The notes: a model not told the origin generated them from the sequence alone. 64,000 bases of DNA from Bradyrhizobium manausense (GCF_018129685.1 NZ_JAFCLG010000016.1:62001-126000); one strand, 5' to 3'. Positions 27,227-36,253 are shown, numbered from the stretch's first letter. Numbers and translations: made by a program.

Positions 27227-27871
27227 ATGGATCTTTATTTCTCGCCGCTCGCCTGCTCCATGGCGACCCGCGTCGCGCTGTATGAAGCGGGCGCCGAGGC
27301 GAACTATCTCGAAGTCGATCCGCCGACCAAGACAGTGCTCAAGGACGGCTCCGACTTCCGCGCCGTCAATCCGATCGGCCTCGTGCCGACGCTGCGCACC
27401 GACGAGGGCGTGGTGCTGACCGAGAACGCGGCGATCCTGCAATATGTCGCCGACCGCTTCCCGCGATCGGGCATCGGCGCGACCGCAGGCATTGAACGCA
27501 CGCGGCTGCATCAATGGCTCTGCTTCATCGGCACGGAGCTGCACAAGGGCCTGTTCGTGCCCGTGCTCGACCGCAATGCGCCGCAGGAAGCCAAGGCCTA
27601 TGTGCTGGAGAAGAACCTGTCGCGGCTCGACTATCTCGACAACTACCTGAAGGGGCGCGAGTTCCTGCTCGACCATTTCAGCGTGGCGGACGCCTATCTC
27701 GTCACGGTCATCAACTGGACCATGGCGACGCCGCCGATCGAGCTTGCGAAATGGCCGAACGTGAAGGCCTATTACGAGCGCCTGCGTCAGCGACCGTCGG
27801 TCGCGAAGGCGGTCGCCGAAGAGTTCGAGCTCTACAAGGCCGAGCAGGCGCGGAAGAAAGCGGCGGCGTAA
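27227..27871 (+). CDS. Glutathione S-transferase
   Basis: 214 residues. The N-terminal thioredoxin-like domain starts MDLYFSPLACSMATRVALYEAG, with Ser/Cys near the active site and VPTLRTDEGVVLTENAAILQYVADR. The C-terminal all-helical domain contains DHFSVADAYLVTVINW. It conjugates glutathione to electrophiles or reduces peroxides. AGGGAG is eight bases before the ATG. Divergent from a TetR gene that probably regulates it. Followed by a palindrome and then converging hydantoinase genes. Confidence 0.93.
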   Translation: MDLYFSPLACSMATRVALYEAGAEANYLEVDPPTKTVLKDGSDFRAVNPIGLVPTLRTDEGVVLTENAAILQYVADRFPRSGIGATAGIERTRLHQWLCFIGTELHKGLFVPVLDRNAPQEAKAYVLEKNLSRLDYLDNYLKGREFLLDHFSVADAYLVTVINWTMATPPIELAKWPNVKAYYERLRQRPSVAKAVAEEFELYKAEQARKKAAA

Positions 27872-27890
27872 CGCTGGTTCATCAAGACAT

Positions 27891-27915
27891 CGTCCCGGCC
27901 GGTCAGGCCGGGACG
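27891..27915. terminator. Palindrome between convergent GST and hydantoinase B genes
   Basis: CGTCCCGGCC and GGCCGGGACG with a five-base loop, in the 59-base gap between two convergent stops. Likely a bidirectional terminator; AAATATTT follows on the plus strand. Confidence 0.55.
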
Positions 27916-27930
27916 AAATATTTCAGCGCC

Positions 27931-29589
27931 TCACCGCGCGTAGCCGTACACCGCCGCCGCGTTGTCTGCAGACACCAGCCCGCTTTCGACGTCGTCCTTG
28001 ACCGCCGCTTGATCGCGCTCACCGGGTGCGCCGATGCCGGCGCCGCCGGGCGTCATCACCAGCAGCCGATCATCCGGCGGAATGGTCTGAAATCCCTTGC
28101 CGCGCATCTTCTGGCCGGACTTGAGGCCGACATAGCCGGCCTCACCGTTATGGCCGCCATCGCGCCCGCGCGGCGGATGATCGATGCGGTCGAACGCCGC
28201 CAGGATGTCGAAGGGCGCATCGATGCCGGTGCCGACCTCGATGATCTGGCCGAGGCCGCCGCGGGTGCGCCCTGCTCCGCCGGAATCCGGACGCAGCTCC
28301 TTGCGCCAGAAGATCAGCGGTGTCTGCGTCTCCGCGATCTCGACCGGCGTGCCGCGCACGCCGCTGGGATAGGCGGTCGCCGACAGTCCATCCTTCGCAA
28401 AACGCGCGCCGGTGCCGCCATTGGACGTCACCGCCATCGAGAACCCGTAATTGCCGCCGAGGCCGGAACGGGTCTGGCCGCGCACGTTGAGATTCCACAG
28501 GCACGAGGTGCCTTCAGCCGGAACGCGCTCGGGAATGATCTGGCGCAGGCAGCCGAACACGACGTCCGGCAGCATCTGGCCGATGATGTGTCGCGAGGCG
28601 ACCGGCGCCGGCTTCGGTGCGTTGAGGATCGCACCAGGGGGAGCCGACACCGTCAGCGGCGACAGCGAGCCGGCATTGTTCGGGATCTGCGAGGCGACGA
28701 CGCAGCCGAGGCCGAACACGGTATAGGCCGTGGTGTAGGACGGGGGCACGTTGATGCCGAATTTCGACGCGGCCGACGTGCCGTCGAAATCGACATGGAT
28801 GCCCTCGTCCGAGATCGTCAGCGTCGCCGCCAGCGTCACCGGTGCGTCGTAGCCATCGACCACCATGGTGTTTCGCCAGCTGCCCTTCGGCAGTTTGGCG
28901 ATCTCGGCGAGCACGGCCTCGCGCGAGCGGTCGCAGATGTAGTCACCGAGCTCGTCGAGCGTGTCGATGCCGAACTCGGTCATCATCTCGACCAAGCGCT
29001 CGCAGCCGACGTCGTTGCAACCGGCGAGCGAATAGGTGTCGCCTTCGGTGTCGATCGGCAGCCGCGTGTTGGTGCGGATCATCGCCATCAGCGTCTCGTT
29101 GACGACGCCCTTGTCGATCAGCTTCAGCATCGGGATGTAGAGCCCCTCCATGAACACGTCGGTGGCATCGGGGCCGAAACCGATGCCGCCGATGTCCATC
29201 AGATGGCTGGTGCAGGAGAACAGCGCGACGATCTTGCCATCCTTGAAGCACGGCGTGGTGACGACGAAGTCGTTGAGATGGCCGGTGCCCATCCAGGGAT
29301 CGTTGGTGATGTAGGCGTCGCCCTCCTTCATCGTCTCCAGCGGGAAGTGGTCGATGAAGTGCTTGACCGATTCCGCCATCGAGTTGACGTGACCGGGCGT
29401 GCCGGTCACGGCCTGTGCGAGCATCCGCCCCTTGAGGTCGAACACGCCGGCCGAGAGATCGCCGCATTCGCGCACGATCGGGCTGAACGCGGTGCGGAGC
29501 AGCACCTGCGCCTGCTCCTCGACCACGGCGATCAGCCGGTGCCACATGATCTGAAGGTCGATCAGGCTCGTGCCTTTTGCCTCGCTCAT
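27931..29589 (-). CDS. hyuB: Hydantoinase B / 5-oxoprolinase C-domain-like subunit
   Basis: 552 residues with the HyuB family features: DLQIMWHRLIAVVEEQAQVLLRTAFSP, ECGDLSAGVFDLKGRMLAQAV, TNDPWMGTGHLNDF and GGYG-like NYGFSMAVTSNGGTGARF. HyuA and HyuB together carry out ATP-dependent hydrolysis of cyclic amides such as N-methylhydantoin or 5-oxoproline, or are acetone/acetophenone carboxylase-like. The start ATG at 29589 follows the hyuA stop by two bases, so the two are co-translated. Substrate unknown. Confidence 0.93.
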   Translation of the reverse strand: MSEAKGTSLIDLQIMWHRLIAVVEEQAQVLLRTAFSPIVRECGDLSAGVFDLKGRMLAQAVTGTPGHVNSMAESVKHFIDHFPLETMKEGDAYITNDPWMGTGHLNDFVVTTPCFKDGKIVALFSCTSHLMDIGGIGFGPDATDVFMEGLYIPMLKLIDKGVVNETLMAMIRTNTRLPIDTEGDTYSLAGCNDVGCERLVEMMTEFGIDTLDELGDYICDRSREAVLAEIAKLPKGSWRNTMVVDGYDAPVTLAATLTISDEGIHVDFDGTSAASKFGINVPPSYTTAYTVFGLGCVVASQIPNNAGSLSPLTVSAPPGAILNAPKPAPVASRHIIGQMLPDVVFGCLRQIIPERVPAEGTSCLWNLNVRGQTRSGLGGNYGFSMAVTSNGGTGARFAKDGLSATAYPSGVRGTPVEIAETQTPLIFWRKELRPDSGGAGRTRGGLGQIIEVGTGIDAPFDILAAFDRIDHPPRGRDGGHNGEAGYVGLKSGQKMRGKGFQTIPPDDRLLVMTPGGAGIGAPGERDQAAVKDDVESGLVSADNAAAVYGYAR

Positions 29590-29591
29590 GA

Positions 29592-31676
29592 TCAGGCTGC
29601 CTTTCGTTCCATGACAATGCTGCCCGCACCGTCAATATGCGCGTCAAAACTGGTCGAGACGAAGGTGGAGGTCTCGTCCTCGGCAATCACGGCAGGCCCC
29701 GCAATCGTCGCGCCCGGCGCCATGTCCTCGCGACGATAGAGCGGGATCTCGATGACTTCGCCTGCCCTTCCGTCGAAGAACTTGCGGCTGCCTGACGCCT
29801 TGCCCGCGGGTCTGCGCGTCACGGCTGCAACCGTCGGCGGATGGCGTGCTTCGGTGGTTGCAAGCACCGACCAACTCAGCACCTCGATCGCAGCGCCCGG
29901 GATCGGTCGCTCGAACATCGCGGAATAATCGGCCTCGAATTTCTGGCGCAGTCCGGCAAGATCGGCCGACGTCAGCGGCCGGTTCGGCAGCTCGACGGTG
30001 ATCTCGTGGCCCTGGCCGACATAGCGCATGAAGGCCGCGCGACGCTCACGCACCGGCGCACCGGCAGCGCCCGGCTCGACCAATGCGCGCGCTTCCGTCA
30101 CCATGTCCTGGAGCAGATCGGAGACTGCACCCGTGTCGAAATCGTCGAGCCGGACGTGACGGCTGCGCACCAGTTCATAGGCGATGGGCGCAGCCAGGAA
30201 GCCGACCGCCGAACCAACGCCGGCATTCGACGGCACGATCACCCTGGACACACCGATCTTCTCGGCGACACGCGCCGCATGCAGCGGCGCCGCACCGCCA
30301 AAGGCGATCAGCGTGTGCTGGCCGACGATCTCGCCGCGCTCGACCGCATGCACGCGTGCTGCGCTCGCCATGTTCTCGCAGACGACTTCGTGCACAGCAT
30401 AAGCGGCGGTCTCCGCCGACAAGCCCAGCGGCTCGCCGACGCTGCTCAGCAGGGCCTTCTTCGAGAGCTCCGGGTCGAGCTTGATGGTGCCACCCGCGAA
30501 GGCATCGGGATCGATCATGCCGAGCGCGACGTCCGCGTCGGTCACGGCAGCCCGCTGGCCGCCGCGGCCGTAGCAGGCAGGCCCCGGCTCGGAGGACGCG
30601 CTCTCCGGACCGACGGTGACGCGCTTCATCGCGTCCACATGCGCGATCGAGCCGCCGCCGGCGCCGATCTCGACCATCTCGATCACGGGAATGCGCACCG
30701 GCAGGCCGGAGCCCTTGAGGAAGCGCGCCGCGCGATCGACCTCGAACACGCGCGAGGTCTCGGGCTGGTATTTTTCGATCAGACAGATCTTTGCGGTGGT
30801 ACCACCCATGTCGAAGGAGAGCACCTTGGTCTCGCCGAGACGCGCTGCGATCTGCGCCGAGAAGATCGCGCCGCCGGCAGGACCGGACTCGACCAGCCGC
30901 ACCGGAAAGCGTCGCGCGGTTTCGATCGACGTGACGCCGCCGCCGGAGGTGACGAGATAGATGGCGCCGCGGAACTGCTCGACCTGCAGGGCATCCGCCA
31001 TGCGGGCGAGATAGCCGTCGATCAGCGGCTGCACATAGGCATTCGCAACCGCCGTCGAGGTGCGCTCATATTCCCGGATTTCGGGACACACGGCCGATGA
31101 CACCGTCACCGAAATGCCCGGCATCTCCTCGGCGAGGATCGCGGCCGCACGGCGCTCGTGCTCGGGATTGGCATAGGAGTGCAGGAAGGCGATTGCGACG
31201 CTCTCGACCTTCAACTCGCGCAATTTCGGCGCAAGTGCGCGCACGGCAGCTTCGTCCAGCGGCAGACGGACGGCGCCATGGGCGTCGATGCGCTCGGGCA
31301 CGGTAAAGCGCAGGCTGCGCGGCGCCAGCGGCTTCGGCTTGTCGATGGAGAGATCATACTGGTCGTAGCGGCTCTCGGTGCCGATATCCAGTACATCGCG
31401 AAAGCCATCCGTGGCGATCAGCGCGGTCTTGGCGCCACGCCGCTCGATGATGGCATTGGTCGCGAGCGTGGTGCCGTGAATGAAGACATCGATGTCGCTG
31501 ATATGTGCATGTGCGTCGGTCAGAATGAGACGCATCCCGTCCAGCACCGCCTGCTCGGGCCGCTGCGGCGTCGTCAGAACCTTGCGGGTTTTGCGCACTT
31601 CGCCCACATCAAGCACGATGTCGGTGAACGTGCCGCCGATATCCACGGCAAGCCGCACTTCGGCTCCCTCAAGCAT
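29592..31676 (-). CDS. hyuA: Hydantoinase A / 5-oxoprolinase-like ATPase subunit
   Basis: 694 residues of the HyuA family (actin-like ATPase fold). Visible motifs are DIGGTFTD near the N-terminus, HGTTLATNAI, LVTSGGGVTSIE, SFDMGGTTAK and GGAAPLHA. The ATG at 31676 has GGAGAA about nine bases upstream. It precedes hyuB with a two-base gap, followed by no transporter. The sirtuin gene lies upstream across 117 bases on the same strand and may be independent. Hydantoin-type chemistry connects it by theme to the carbamoylase/racemase genes at 50-56 kb. Confidence 0.93.
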   Translation of the reverse strand: MLEGAEVRLAVDIGGTFTDIVLDVGEVRKTRKVLTTPQRPEQAVLDGMRLILTDAHAHISDIDVFIHGTTLATNAIIERRGAKTALIATDGFRDVLDIGTESRYDQYDLSIDKPKPLAPRSLRFTVPERIDAHGAVRLPLDEAAVRALAPKLRELKVESVAIAFLHSYANPEHERRAAAILAEEMPGISVTVSSAVCPEIREYERTSTAVANAYVQPLIDGYLARMADALQVEQFRGAIYLVTSGGGVTSIETARRFPVRLVESGPAGGAIFSAQIAARLGETKVLSFDMGGTTAKICLIEKYQPETSRVFEVDRAARFLKGSGLPVRIPVIEMVEIGAGGGSIAHVDAMKRVTVGPESASSEPGPACYGRGGQRAAVTDADVALGMIDPDAFAGGTIKLDPELSKKALLSSVGEPLGLSAETAAYAVHEVVCENMASAARVHAVERGEIVGQHTLIAFGGAAPLHAARVAEKIGVSRVIVPSNAGVGSAVGFLAAPIAYELVRSRHVRLDDFDTGAVSDLLQDMVTEARALVEPGAAGAPVRERRAAFMRYVGQGHEITVELPNRPLTSADLAGLRQKFEADYSAMFERPIPGAAIEVLSWSVLATTEARHPPTVAAVTRRPAGKASGSRKFFDGRAGEVIEIPLYRREDMAPGATIAGPAVIAEDETSTFVSTSFDAHIDGAGSIVMERKAA

Positions 31677-31793
31677 TCCAAATTCTCCGTGCTGGCCGTC
31701 AAAATTGAGCGGAAACCGCAGCAATTTTCATACCAGCGACAGCGCCGCGGGTGAAGTGCGTAGCACCTATGCGATAGCGGGCGTGCAGTGCGC

Positions 31794-32600
31794 TCAAAGC
31801 AGGAATGCAAGCGCCGCTTCGCAGCGCTCCTCGACCTTCAGCGCGAGGAGATCATCCGCACGGGTACGCCCGAGATTGACAGCAGCGATCGGGATTTGCC
31901 GGTCTGCGGCGGCCTTCACGAAGCGGAGGCCGGAATAGACCATCAGCGAGGAGCCGACGACCAGCATTGCGTCGGCCTGCGCAAGATGGTCCTGCGCGCC
32001 TGCGACCACGTCGCGCGGGACGTTCTCGCCGAAGAACACGACGTCGGGCTTGAGGATACCGCCGCAGGCCTCGCAGGCCGGTACCTTGAATGACGTAAAA
32101 TCCGCGTGCTCCAGATCAGCGTCGCCGTCGGGTGCGTCCGCAGCGTCGAGTGTCAGCCACTCCGCATTGGCGCGACCAAGCGCATCCTGGAATTCGTTGC
32201 GCGGCGTCTTGGCCTCGCAGCCCATGCAGCGGACCAGGTCAAGTCGCCCGTGCAGATCAATCACCTGCCGGTGGCCGGCGGACTGATGCAGCCGGTCGAC
32301 ATTCTGGGTCAACAGCATCTCGCAGCGCCCCCTCGCCTCGAGCCGGGCCAATGCATGATGCGCATCGTTCGGCCTTGCCTGGCCGAACCGCCGCCAGCCG
32401 ATCAGGCTGCGCGCCCAATAGCGCTGGCGCGTGTGCTCCTCCGACATGAAGGCCTGGAAATTGACCGGCTGGGTCCGCTTCCAATTGCCATGGCGGTCGC
32501 GATAATCGGGAATGCCGGAATTGGTGCTGCAGCCGGCGCCGGTCAGCACGAACAGCTTCTCGTGCCGGTCGACGAAATCCTGGAGCGGTGATCTTGTCAT
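31794..32600 (-). CDS. NAD-dependent protein deacetylase, sirtuin class II
   Basis: 268 residues. GAGCSTNSGIPDYR (21-34), TQNVDRLH (98-105), catalytic His117 in DLHGRL, zinc Cys pairs 125/128 and 176/179, and GILKPDVVFFGE match Sir2 class II (SIRT4-like). It removes acyl groups from lysine using NAD. No acetyltransferase is adjacent. It is on the same strand as the hydantoinase genes downstream, with an independent-looking gap. Confidence 0.93.
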   Translation of the reverse strand: MTRSPLQDFVDRHEKLFVLTGAGCSTNSGIPDYRDRHGNWKRTQPVNFQAFMSEEHTRQRYWARSLIGWRRFGQARPNDAHHALARLEARGRCEMLLTQNVDRLHQSAGHRQVIDLHGRLDLVRCMGCEAKTPRNEFQDALGRANAEWLTLDAADAPDGDADLEHADFTSFKVPACEACGGILKPDVVFFGENVPRDVVAGAQDHLAQADAMLVVGSSLMVYSGLRFVKAAADRQIPIAAVNLGRTRADDLLALKVEERCEAALAFLL

Positions 32601-32673
32601 GCGGAAGATCTAGTCTACACCGCGCACTTTTTCCAGATCACCCGCGCCTGACCTGGGCCGCGCCCCAATCGGA

Positions 32674-33045
32674 TCAGGAAAGCCGGTGAAATGCCGGCGG
32701 CAGAGGCTCGCGCACCAGTTCGCTGAGATTCAAGCTCTCCCCGCTTGCCGCAATGTCCGAGAATAACACCTCGACGAACGGGTGCTGACGGTTGAACGCG
32801 ACGCCCCGCTGGTATTTGGCGTTCACGATGCGCTGGAGCGCCGCAAGGTTCAGCTGCCCAAGCGCGTTGTATTGCCTGCGGAACAGACTCTGGCGTCCCC
32901 CGCTGTGCTCAACCGATTCAGCCCACACATCCATCACCTTGCGGCTCACGAATGCCTCGACTTCTCTCGTGTCCTCCTGGGCAAGGAGGCGCAGCCCGTC
33001 CATGGCATGCGGCCCTGCGTCGATCCTGAATTTTGTTAGCGTCAT
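32674..33045 (-). CDS. Hypothetical protein near HWE kinase
   Basis: 123 residues starting MTLTKFRIDAGPHAMDG with an AGGAGGA Shine-Dalgarno-like sequence before ATG 33045. A charged middle (QEDTREVEAFVSRKVMDVWAESVEHS) reminds one of the DUF1488-type annotation area but no family was identified. It lies downstream of another unknown gene and the HWE kinase on the same strand, so the three may be co-transcribed. A longer reading to 33114 has no start signal. Confidence 0.55.
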   Translation of the reverse strand: MTLTKFRIDAGPHAMDGLRLLAQEDTREVEAFVSRKVMDVWAESVEHSGGRQSLFRRQYNALGQLNLAALQRIVNAKYQRGVAFNRQHPFVEVLFSDIAASGESLNLSELVREPLPPAFHRLS

Positions 33046-33120
33046 CGCGAGTCCTCCTGTGCTTGCATCCGCGCGCTTCGCGAACCGTGCTTCTCGCTCT
33101 GTCCCAAAAGACATCAGCGG

Positions 33121-33525
33121 TTAGATCTTGCCGGGATCAGCGTCGTGCCTGTGCTTGTGAAGAAACCGGGCGATCTGCCCGCGGAGCGCTGCCGTATCCA
33201 GCAAGGTTCCGACCGATCCAGCAGTGTCGAATATCTCCCGTTGAAGGGGCGTCGGGAGAGAATTCCATTGCATGATGACGGCCGCGCCGAGACACCGCAA
33301 GACGCGTTCCTCCTCCGCCGCGAGGGTTGCAACGCACGGTCGCTCCGTCCCTCCGGCATTGACTGCATCCACATATTGATCCGCGAGGACCCGCTCGTTG
33401 TCCGCGCGCGATGCGAGACTGTCCCGCAGTTTCTCGAATTTACGGGTATCGTCCCGGCCGGAAGAATTCCTGGCAAGCTCGCCGTACGCGGCCGCTCTGG
33501 CGCGATATTGTAAGAATTTGAACAT
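33121..33525 (-). CDS. Hypothetical protein downstream of HWE kinase
   Basis: 134 residues, MFKFLQYRARAAAYGELARN, alpha-helical and polar; no membrane segment. GGAG lies before the ATG at 33525. Gap of 51 bases to the HWE kinase gene upstream and 75 bases to the next gene. No family recognised; possibly a small stress protein linked to the kinase. Confidence 0.6.
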   Translation of the reverse strand: MFKFLQYRARAAAYGELARNSSGRDDTRKFEKLRDSLASRADNERVLADQYVDAVNAGGTERPCVATLAAEEERVLRCLGAAVIMQWNSLPTPLQREIFDTAGSVGTLLDTAALRGQIARFLHKHRHDADPGKI

Positions 33526-33576
33526 GCCGGCTCCTTTCGATGGAAGTCTTCGCGCGTCTCCGCGGCTGCTTGCCGG

Positions 33577-34368
33577 CTATGCCGGCGCAGGAGCATTGAG
33601 AGATGTCATCGGAGCGTCGAAGGTGTACGCGAAGCCGCTCTCCGCATAGGTTAGCTGCACGTCGCCCAGAAGTTGGCGCCCAAGGGTTTCGATCAATCTC
33701 GTTCCAAAGCTGCGCTTTGCGGGCGACCTGACCGATGGACCATCTTTCTCGGTCCAGCTCAGGCGCAAGCGTTGCGATTTCCGATCAATCGTCCAGCCGA
33801 GATCCACGCGCCCCTTTGGCAACGAAAAGGCGCCATATTTCGTGGCGTTCGTGCAAAGCTCGTTGAGCGTCATCGCGATGACGATGACAGCTCCGGAATT
33901 GATCTGGACATCGGGTCCCGAGATCGAAAACCTTGACTCATTGCGGTCATCGAAAGCTTCGATGGCGTTGTGAACAACCGCGCCGAGATCGGCGCTTGAC
34001 CATTTTGTCTGCAAAAGGAGATCGTGCGCCCGGCCGAGCGCCAATAGTCGGCCCTCGATCGCCCGTTGCGCGTGATCCACGCCCTGCACGTTGCGCAGAC
34101 TCTGCGAGACGATGGCGGAAACGGTCGCAAGTGTGTTCTTGACGCGATGATGCAGCTCTTCAAGGATCAGCTTTTGCAGCTTGTCGGCGGTCTCCCGCTC
34201 TTTGGCGTCGATCCCCGCCCTGGCAAGCAGCCCGTTCGTATTGATCTCCGCTTGGGCCAGCAGTAGCCGCAGGCTGACATTCTCTGCCGCCAGAGCGTCT
34301 TCGTAGGATTCTGTACCGCCGGGGTGCTGACCCGTTCGGAGGTCGATCTCGAGCATTGGCGGCGACAT
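33577..34368 (-). CDS. HWE-family histidine kinase, no obvious sensor domain
   Basis: About 263 residues. The phospho-acceptor region is KLILEELHHRVKNTLATVSAI (His74 likely), then ALGRAHDLLLQTKWSSADL, the N-box NELCTNATKYGAFS, and a W-x-E (LSWTEKDGP) and GTRLIETLGRQL G-box. This is the HWE pattern. There is only a short coiled N-terminus (about residues 20-60), so it lacks a recognised sensor domain. The start is uncertain (GTG 34371, ATG 34368 or ATG 34356). No response regulator is adjacent. Related kinases act in general stress or light responses. Confidence 0.9.
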   Translation of the reverse strand: MSPPMLEIDLRTGQHPGGTESYEDALAAENVSLRLLLAQAEINTNGLLARAGIDAKERETADKLQKLILEELHHRVKNTLATVSAIVSQSLRNVQGVDHAQRAIEGRLLALGRAHDLLLQTKWSSADLGAVVHNAIEAFDDRNESRFSISGPDVQINSGAVIVIAMTLNELCTNATKYGAFSLPKGRVDLGWTIDRKSQRLRLSWTEKDGPSVRSPAKRSFGTRLIETLGRQLLGDVQLTYAESGFAYTFDAPMTSLNAPAPA

Positions 34369-34440
34369 CACTGGGTTGCTGCCGGACTTGATTCGGTGGG
34401 TAGTCCCGTCACGAAAACGGCGACCGCACGCCTGGCCTGG

Positions 34441-34548
34441 CTACCGTTGTATGAGCATCGAGGCGGCGATCAGCAGCACGAAGAAGATCGGCAGCAAGAC
34501 CGGAGGTACGAGCCACTCGCGAACGCTGAATCTCGCAGAATCCGACAT
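34441..34548 (-). CDS. 35-residue membrane microprotein
   Basis: Reads MSDSARFSVREWLVPPVLLP, then IFFVLLIAASMLIQR. A short polar head and one membrane helix. It lies upstream of the HWE kinase on the same strand, about 70 bases apart, in the 419-base gap 34372-34790. The rest of that gap shows nothing I can support. The Shine-Dalgarno is weak (GGCGG). Candidate only. Confidence 0.5.
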   Translation of the reverse strand: MSDSARFSVREWLVPPVLLPIFFVLLIAASMLIQR

Positions 34549-34790
34549 ATCGACCGCCTGTTGGTTCCGGCGGGAGCGCAATGCTCTCAGTCACCGATAG
34601 CAGCCGAGGGGCGTGCGGTGATCGCCTGTAGATAATGACCTTTCGCCGAATTGCGAGGGCGGCTAGAACTATTTGTGACGAAAGGCCTCCCGCCGCGTTG
34701 TACCCGCGCCAGACTCTCATTTAAGGGAATGGGCAGTTGGGCTTCCCTTTGCGCCCCTGCGTCAATCCCGCAACTTGATCGGCCCTTATC

Positions 34791-35051
34791 ATGATCGACT
34801 TTCCAAATCACAGCCGCTCATATGACCGGACTCGGCATGCCGTGCGGTTCTGGGGACACGACAGCGCCATTGAAGCCTCGTTCTTCATCGACGAAGGGGC
34901 GTTGAAACGGATTCAACCGGGGACCCATTCCAGCGAATCGGGATTTCTGAACGCATTCGATACCAACCGCGACTTGATATGTGCCGCCGCGGCCAGGAAG
35001 TATGTCCGCGGCAGCCGGGGCTCTTACGACCTCCTCGCAGGAGATTTCTGA
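34791..35051 (+). CDS. DUF1488 family protein
   Basis: 86 residues: IDFPNHSRSYDRTRHAVRFWGHDSAIEASFFIDEGALKRIQP, then GFLNAFDTNRDLICAAAARKYVRG and SYDLLAGDF. This is the DUF1488 pattern, short soluble proteins of unknown function common in rhizobia. The ATG at 34791 is the only suitable start. It is on the plus strand between minus-strand genes. Confidence 0.85.
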   Translation: MIDFPNHSRSYDRTRHAVRFWGHDSAIEASFFIDEGALKRIQPGTHSSESGFLNAFDTNRDLICAAAARKYVRGSRGSYDLLAGDF

Positions 35052-35103
35052 AGCTGTCGACACCGGAGTGGCGGGTTCATAGTTTCTCCGCTGAGCCCGG
35101 CGT

Positions 35104-35937
35104 CTAGCTCGCCCAATTCTCCCTGAACTCGGGAAACAATGTCAGGCCGCCGCAGGCATAGATGGTCTGCCCGGTGATGTAGCTGGCGTCATCCGAGGCG
35201 AGGAAGGCGAATACGGCGGCCATCTCCTCCGGCGTGCCGACGCGGCCGAGCGGAATGTGGCTGGTGACGGCGCTGCGGCTTTCGGCGTCGCCGGTCCAGG
35301 CCGCGTTGATCGGCGTGTCGATCGCGCCGGGACCGACCGCGTTGACGCGAATGCCGCGGCCGGCAAACTCCAGCGCCAGCGTGCGCGTCAGATTGGCCAT
35401 GCCGCCCTTGCTGATCGAATAGGCGAGATAGCCGGGCTTCGGGATGATCTGGTGGACGCTGGAGCAATTGATGATGCTGCCGCCTCCGCCGCGGGCGACG
35501 AAATGCGCCAGCGCCTTCTGCGCGCAAAGCACGGCGCCGTTGAGATTGACGTCGATAATGCGACGATAAGTTTCGATGTCGAGCGCCTCGCTCGGCGATT
35601 CCCGCTGGAAGCCGGCATTATTGACGAGACAGTCGAGGCGCTTCCAGCGCGCCAGGATCGTCTCGAACATCGCAGCGACTTCCTGCTCGCTGCTGACGTC
35701 GGCCTTGACGATGACATGGTCGAGCTTGCCATGGCCGTGATCGCTCGATCCTGTCCTTGCCAGCGCAAGCGTCTCCTCCGCCCTCCCGGGATGGTCGACA
35801 TAATTGATGGCGACGGTCGCGCCTTCCTGAGCGAGCCTGACGGCAACGGCGCGCCCGATACCCTGGGAAGCACCGGTCACCAGCGCAAATCGGCCATTGA
35901 GGCGTGAAGGAAAGGTGGTCGAGCTGGCCTGTGGCAT
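35104..35937 (-). CDS. Short-chain dehydrogenase/reductase (glucose dehydrogenase-like)
   Basis: 277 residues. TGASQGIG at 21-28, NNAG at 106-109, catalytic Ser160, Tyr173 and Lys177 (YSISK), and a C-terminal ASYITGQTIYACGGLTLFPEF. It resembles the glucose 1-dehydrogenase group of SDRs, but the substrate is not certain. The ATG at 35937 has GGAGAA about nine bases upstream; ATGs at 35961/35964 are weaker. Downstream on the opposite strand is DUF1488, upstream the pseudogene fragment and dctA. Confidence 0.9.
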   Translation of the reverse strand: MPQASSTTFPSRLNGRFALVTGASQGIGRAVAVRLAQEGATVAINYVDHPGRAEETLALARTGSSDHGHGKLDHVIVKADVSSEQEVAAMFETILARWKRLDCLVNNAGFQRESPSEALDIETYRRIIDVNLNGAVLCAQKALAHFVARGGGGSIINCSSVHQIIPKPGYLAYSISKGGMANLTRTLALEFAGRGIRVNAVGPGAIDTPINAAWTGDAESRSAVTSHIPLGRVGTPEEMAAVFAFLASDDASYITGQTIYACGGLTLFPEFRENWAS

Positions 35938-36009
35938 GAGCAATTCTCCGGAATACTTCATCATCGGCGAAAGCGGCGTTTTGTTCCACCCCCTCGGGCG
36001 CATCCCTGG

Positions 36010-36177
36010 GACTCACTGTGCGTGGCGCGCAAGCGACCGGCATGGCCGGTGGTGGCGATGACGAAGAAGATCAGCGTGCCGATGCCGGACAACAGGACCG
36101 CAACATTGGGATCTGCCCCATCAGAAGCGGCGCGAACGCTCGTCCGAGCCGGTTGCGTTCGACAGGCTCCCCCGCTG
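36010..36177 (-). pseudogene. Decayed NCS2 (RutG/uracil-xanthine-type) permease fragment
   Basis: Read on the minus strand, one frame gives RAFAPLLMG near 36145-36116. The next frame continues as ADPNVAVLLSGIGTLIFFVI from about 36114, then ATTGHAGR. Joined across a one-base shift this matches the APLLMG-x-DPN-LxSGIGTLIFF first-helix signature of nucleobase permeases. No start, no remaining protein; only about 45 recognisable residues survive in the 351-base gap 35938-36288. A remnant of gene loss. Confidence 0.55.
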
Positions 36178-36240
36178 CGATGCAGCGATTGATGTTCGTG
36201 CGATCCGACAAAAATGTGATTGTTGCTTATCCAGACATCA

Positions 36241-36253
36241 TCACATGATGTGA
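36241..36253. promoter_or_regulatory. Perfect palindrome upstream of dctA
   Basis: TCACAT-G-ATGTGA, 36-48 bases before the dctA ATG, in the position of an operator. GntR- or LacI-type regulators use such sites; none is encoded next door. No sigma54 (GG-N10-GC) element was seen. Confidence 0.5.

Noticed and set aside
36018..36248. 76-residue plus-strand frame before dctA
   Set aside because: Opposite the NCS2 relic; no Shine-Dalgarno and no domain.
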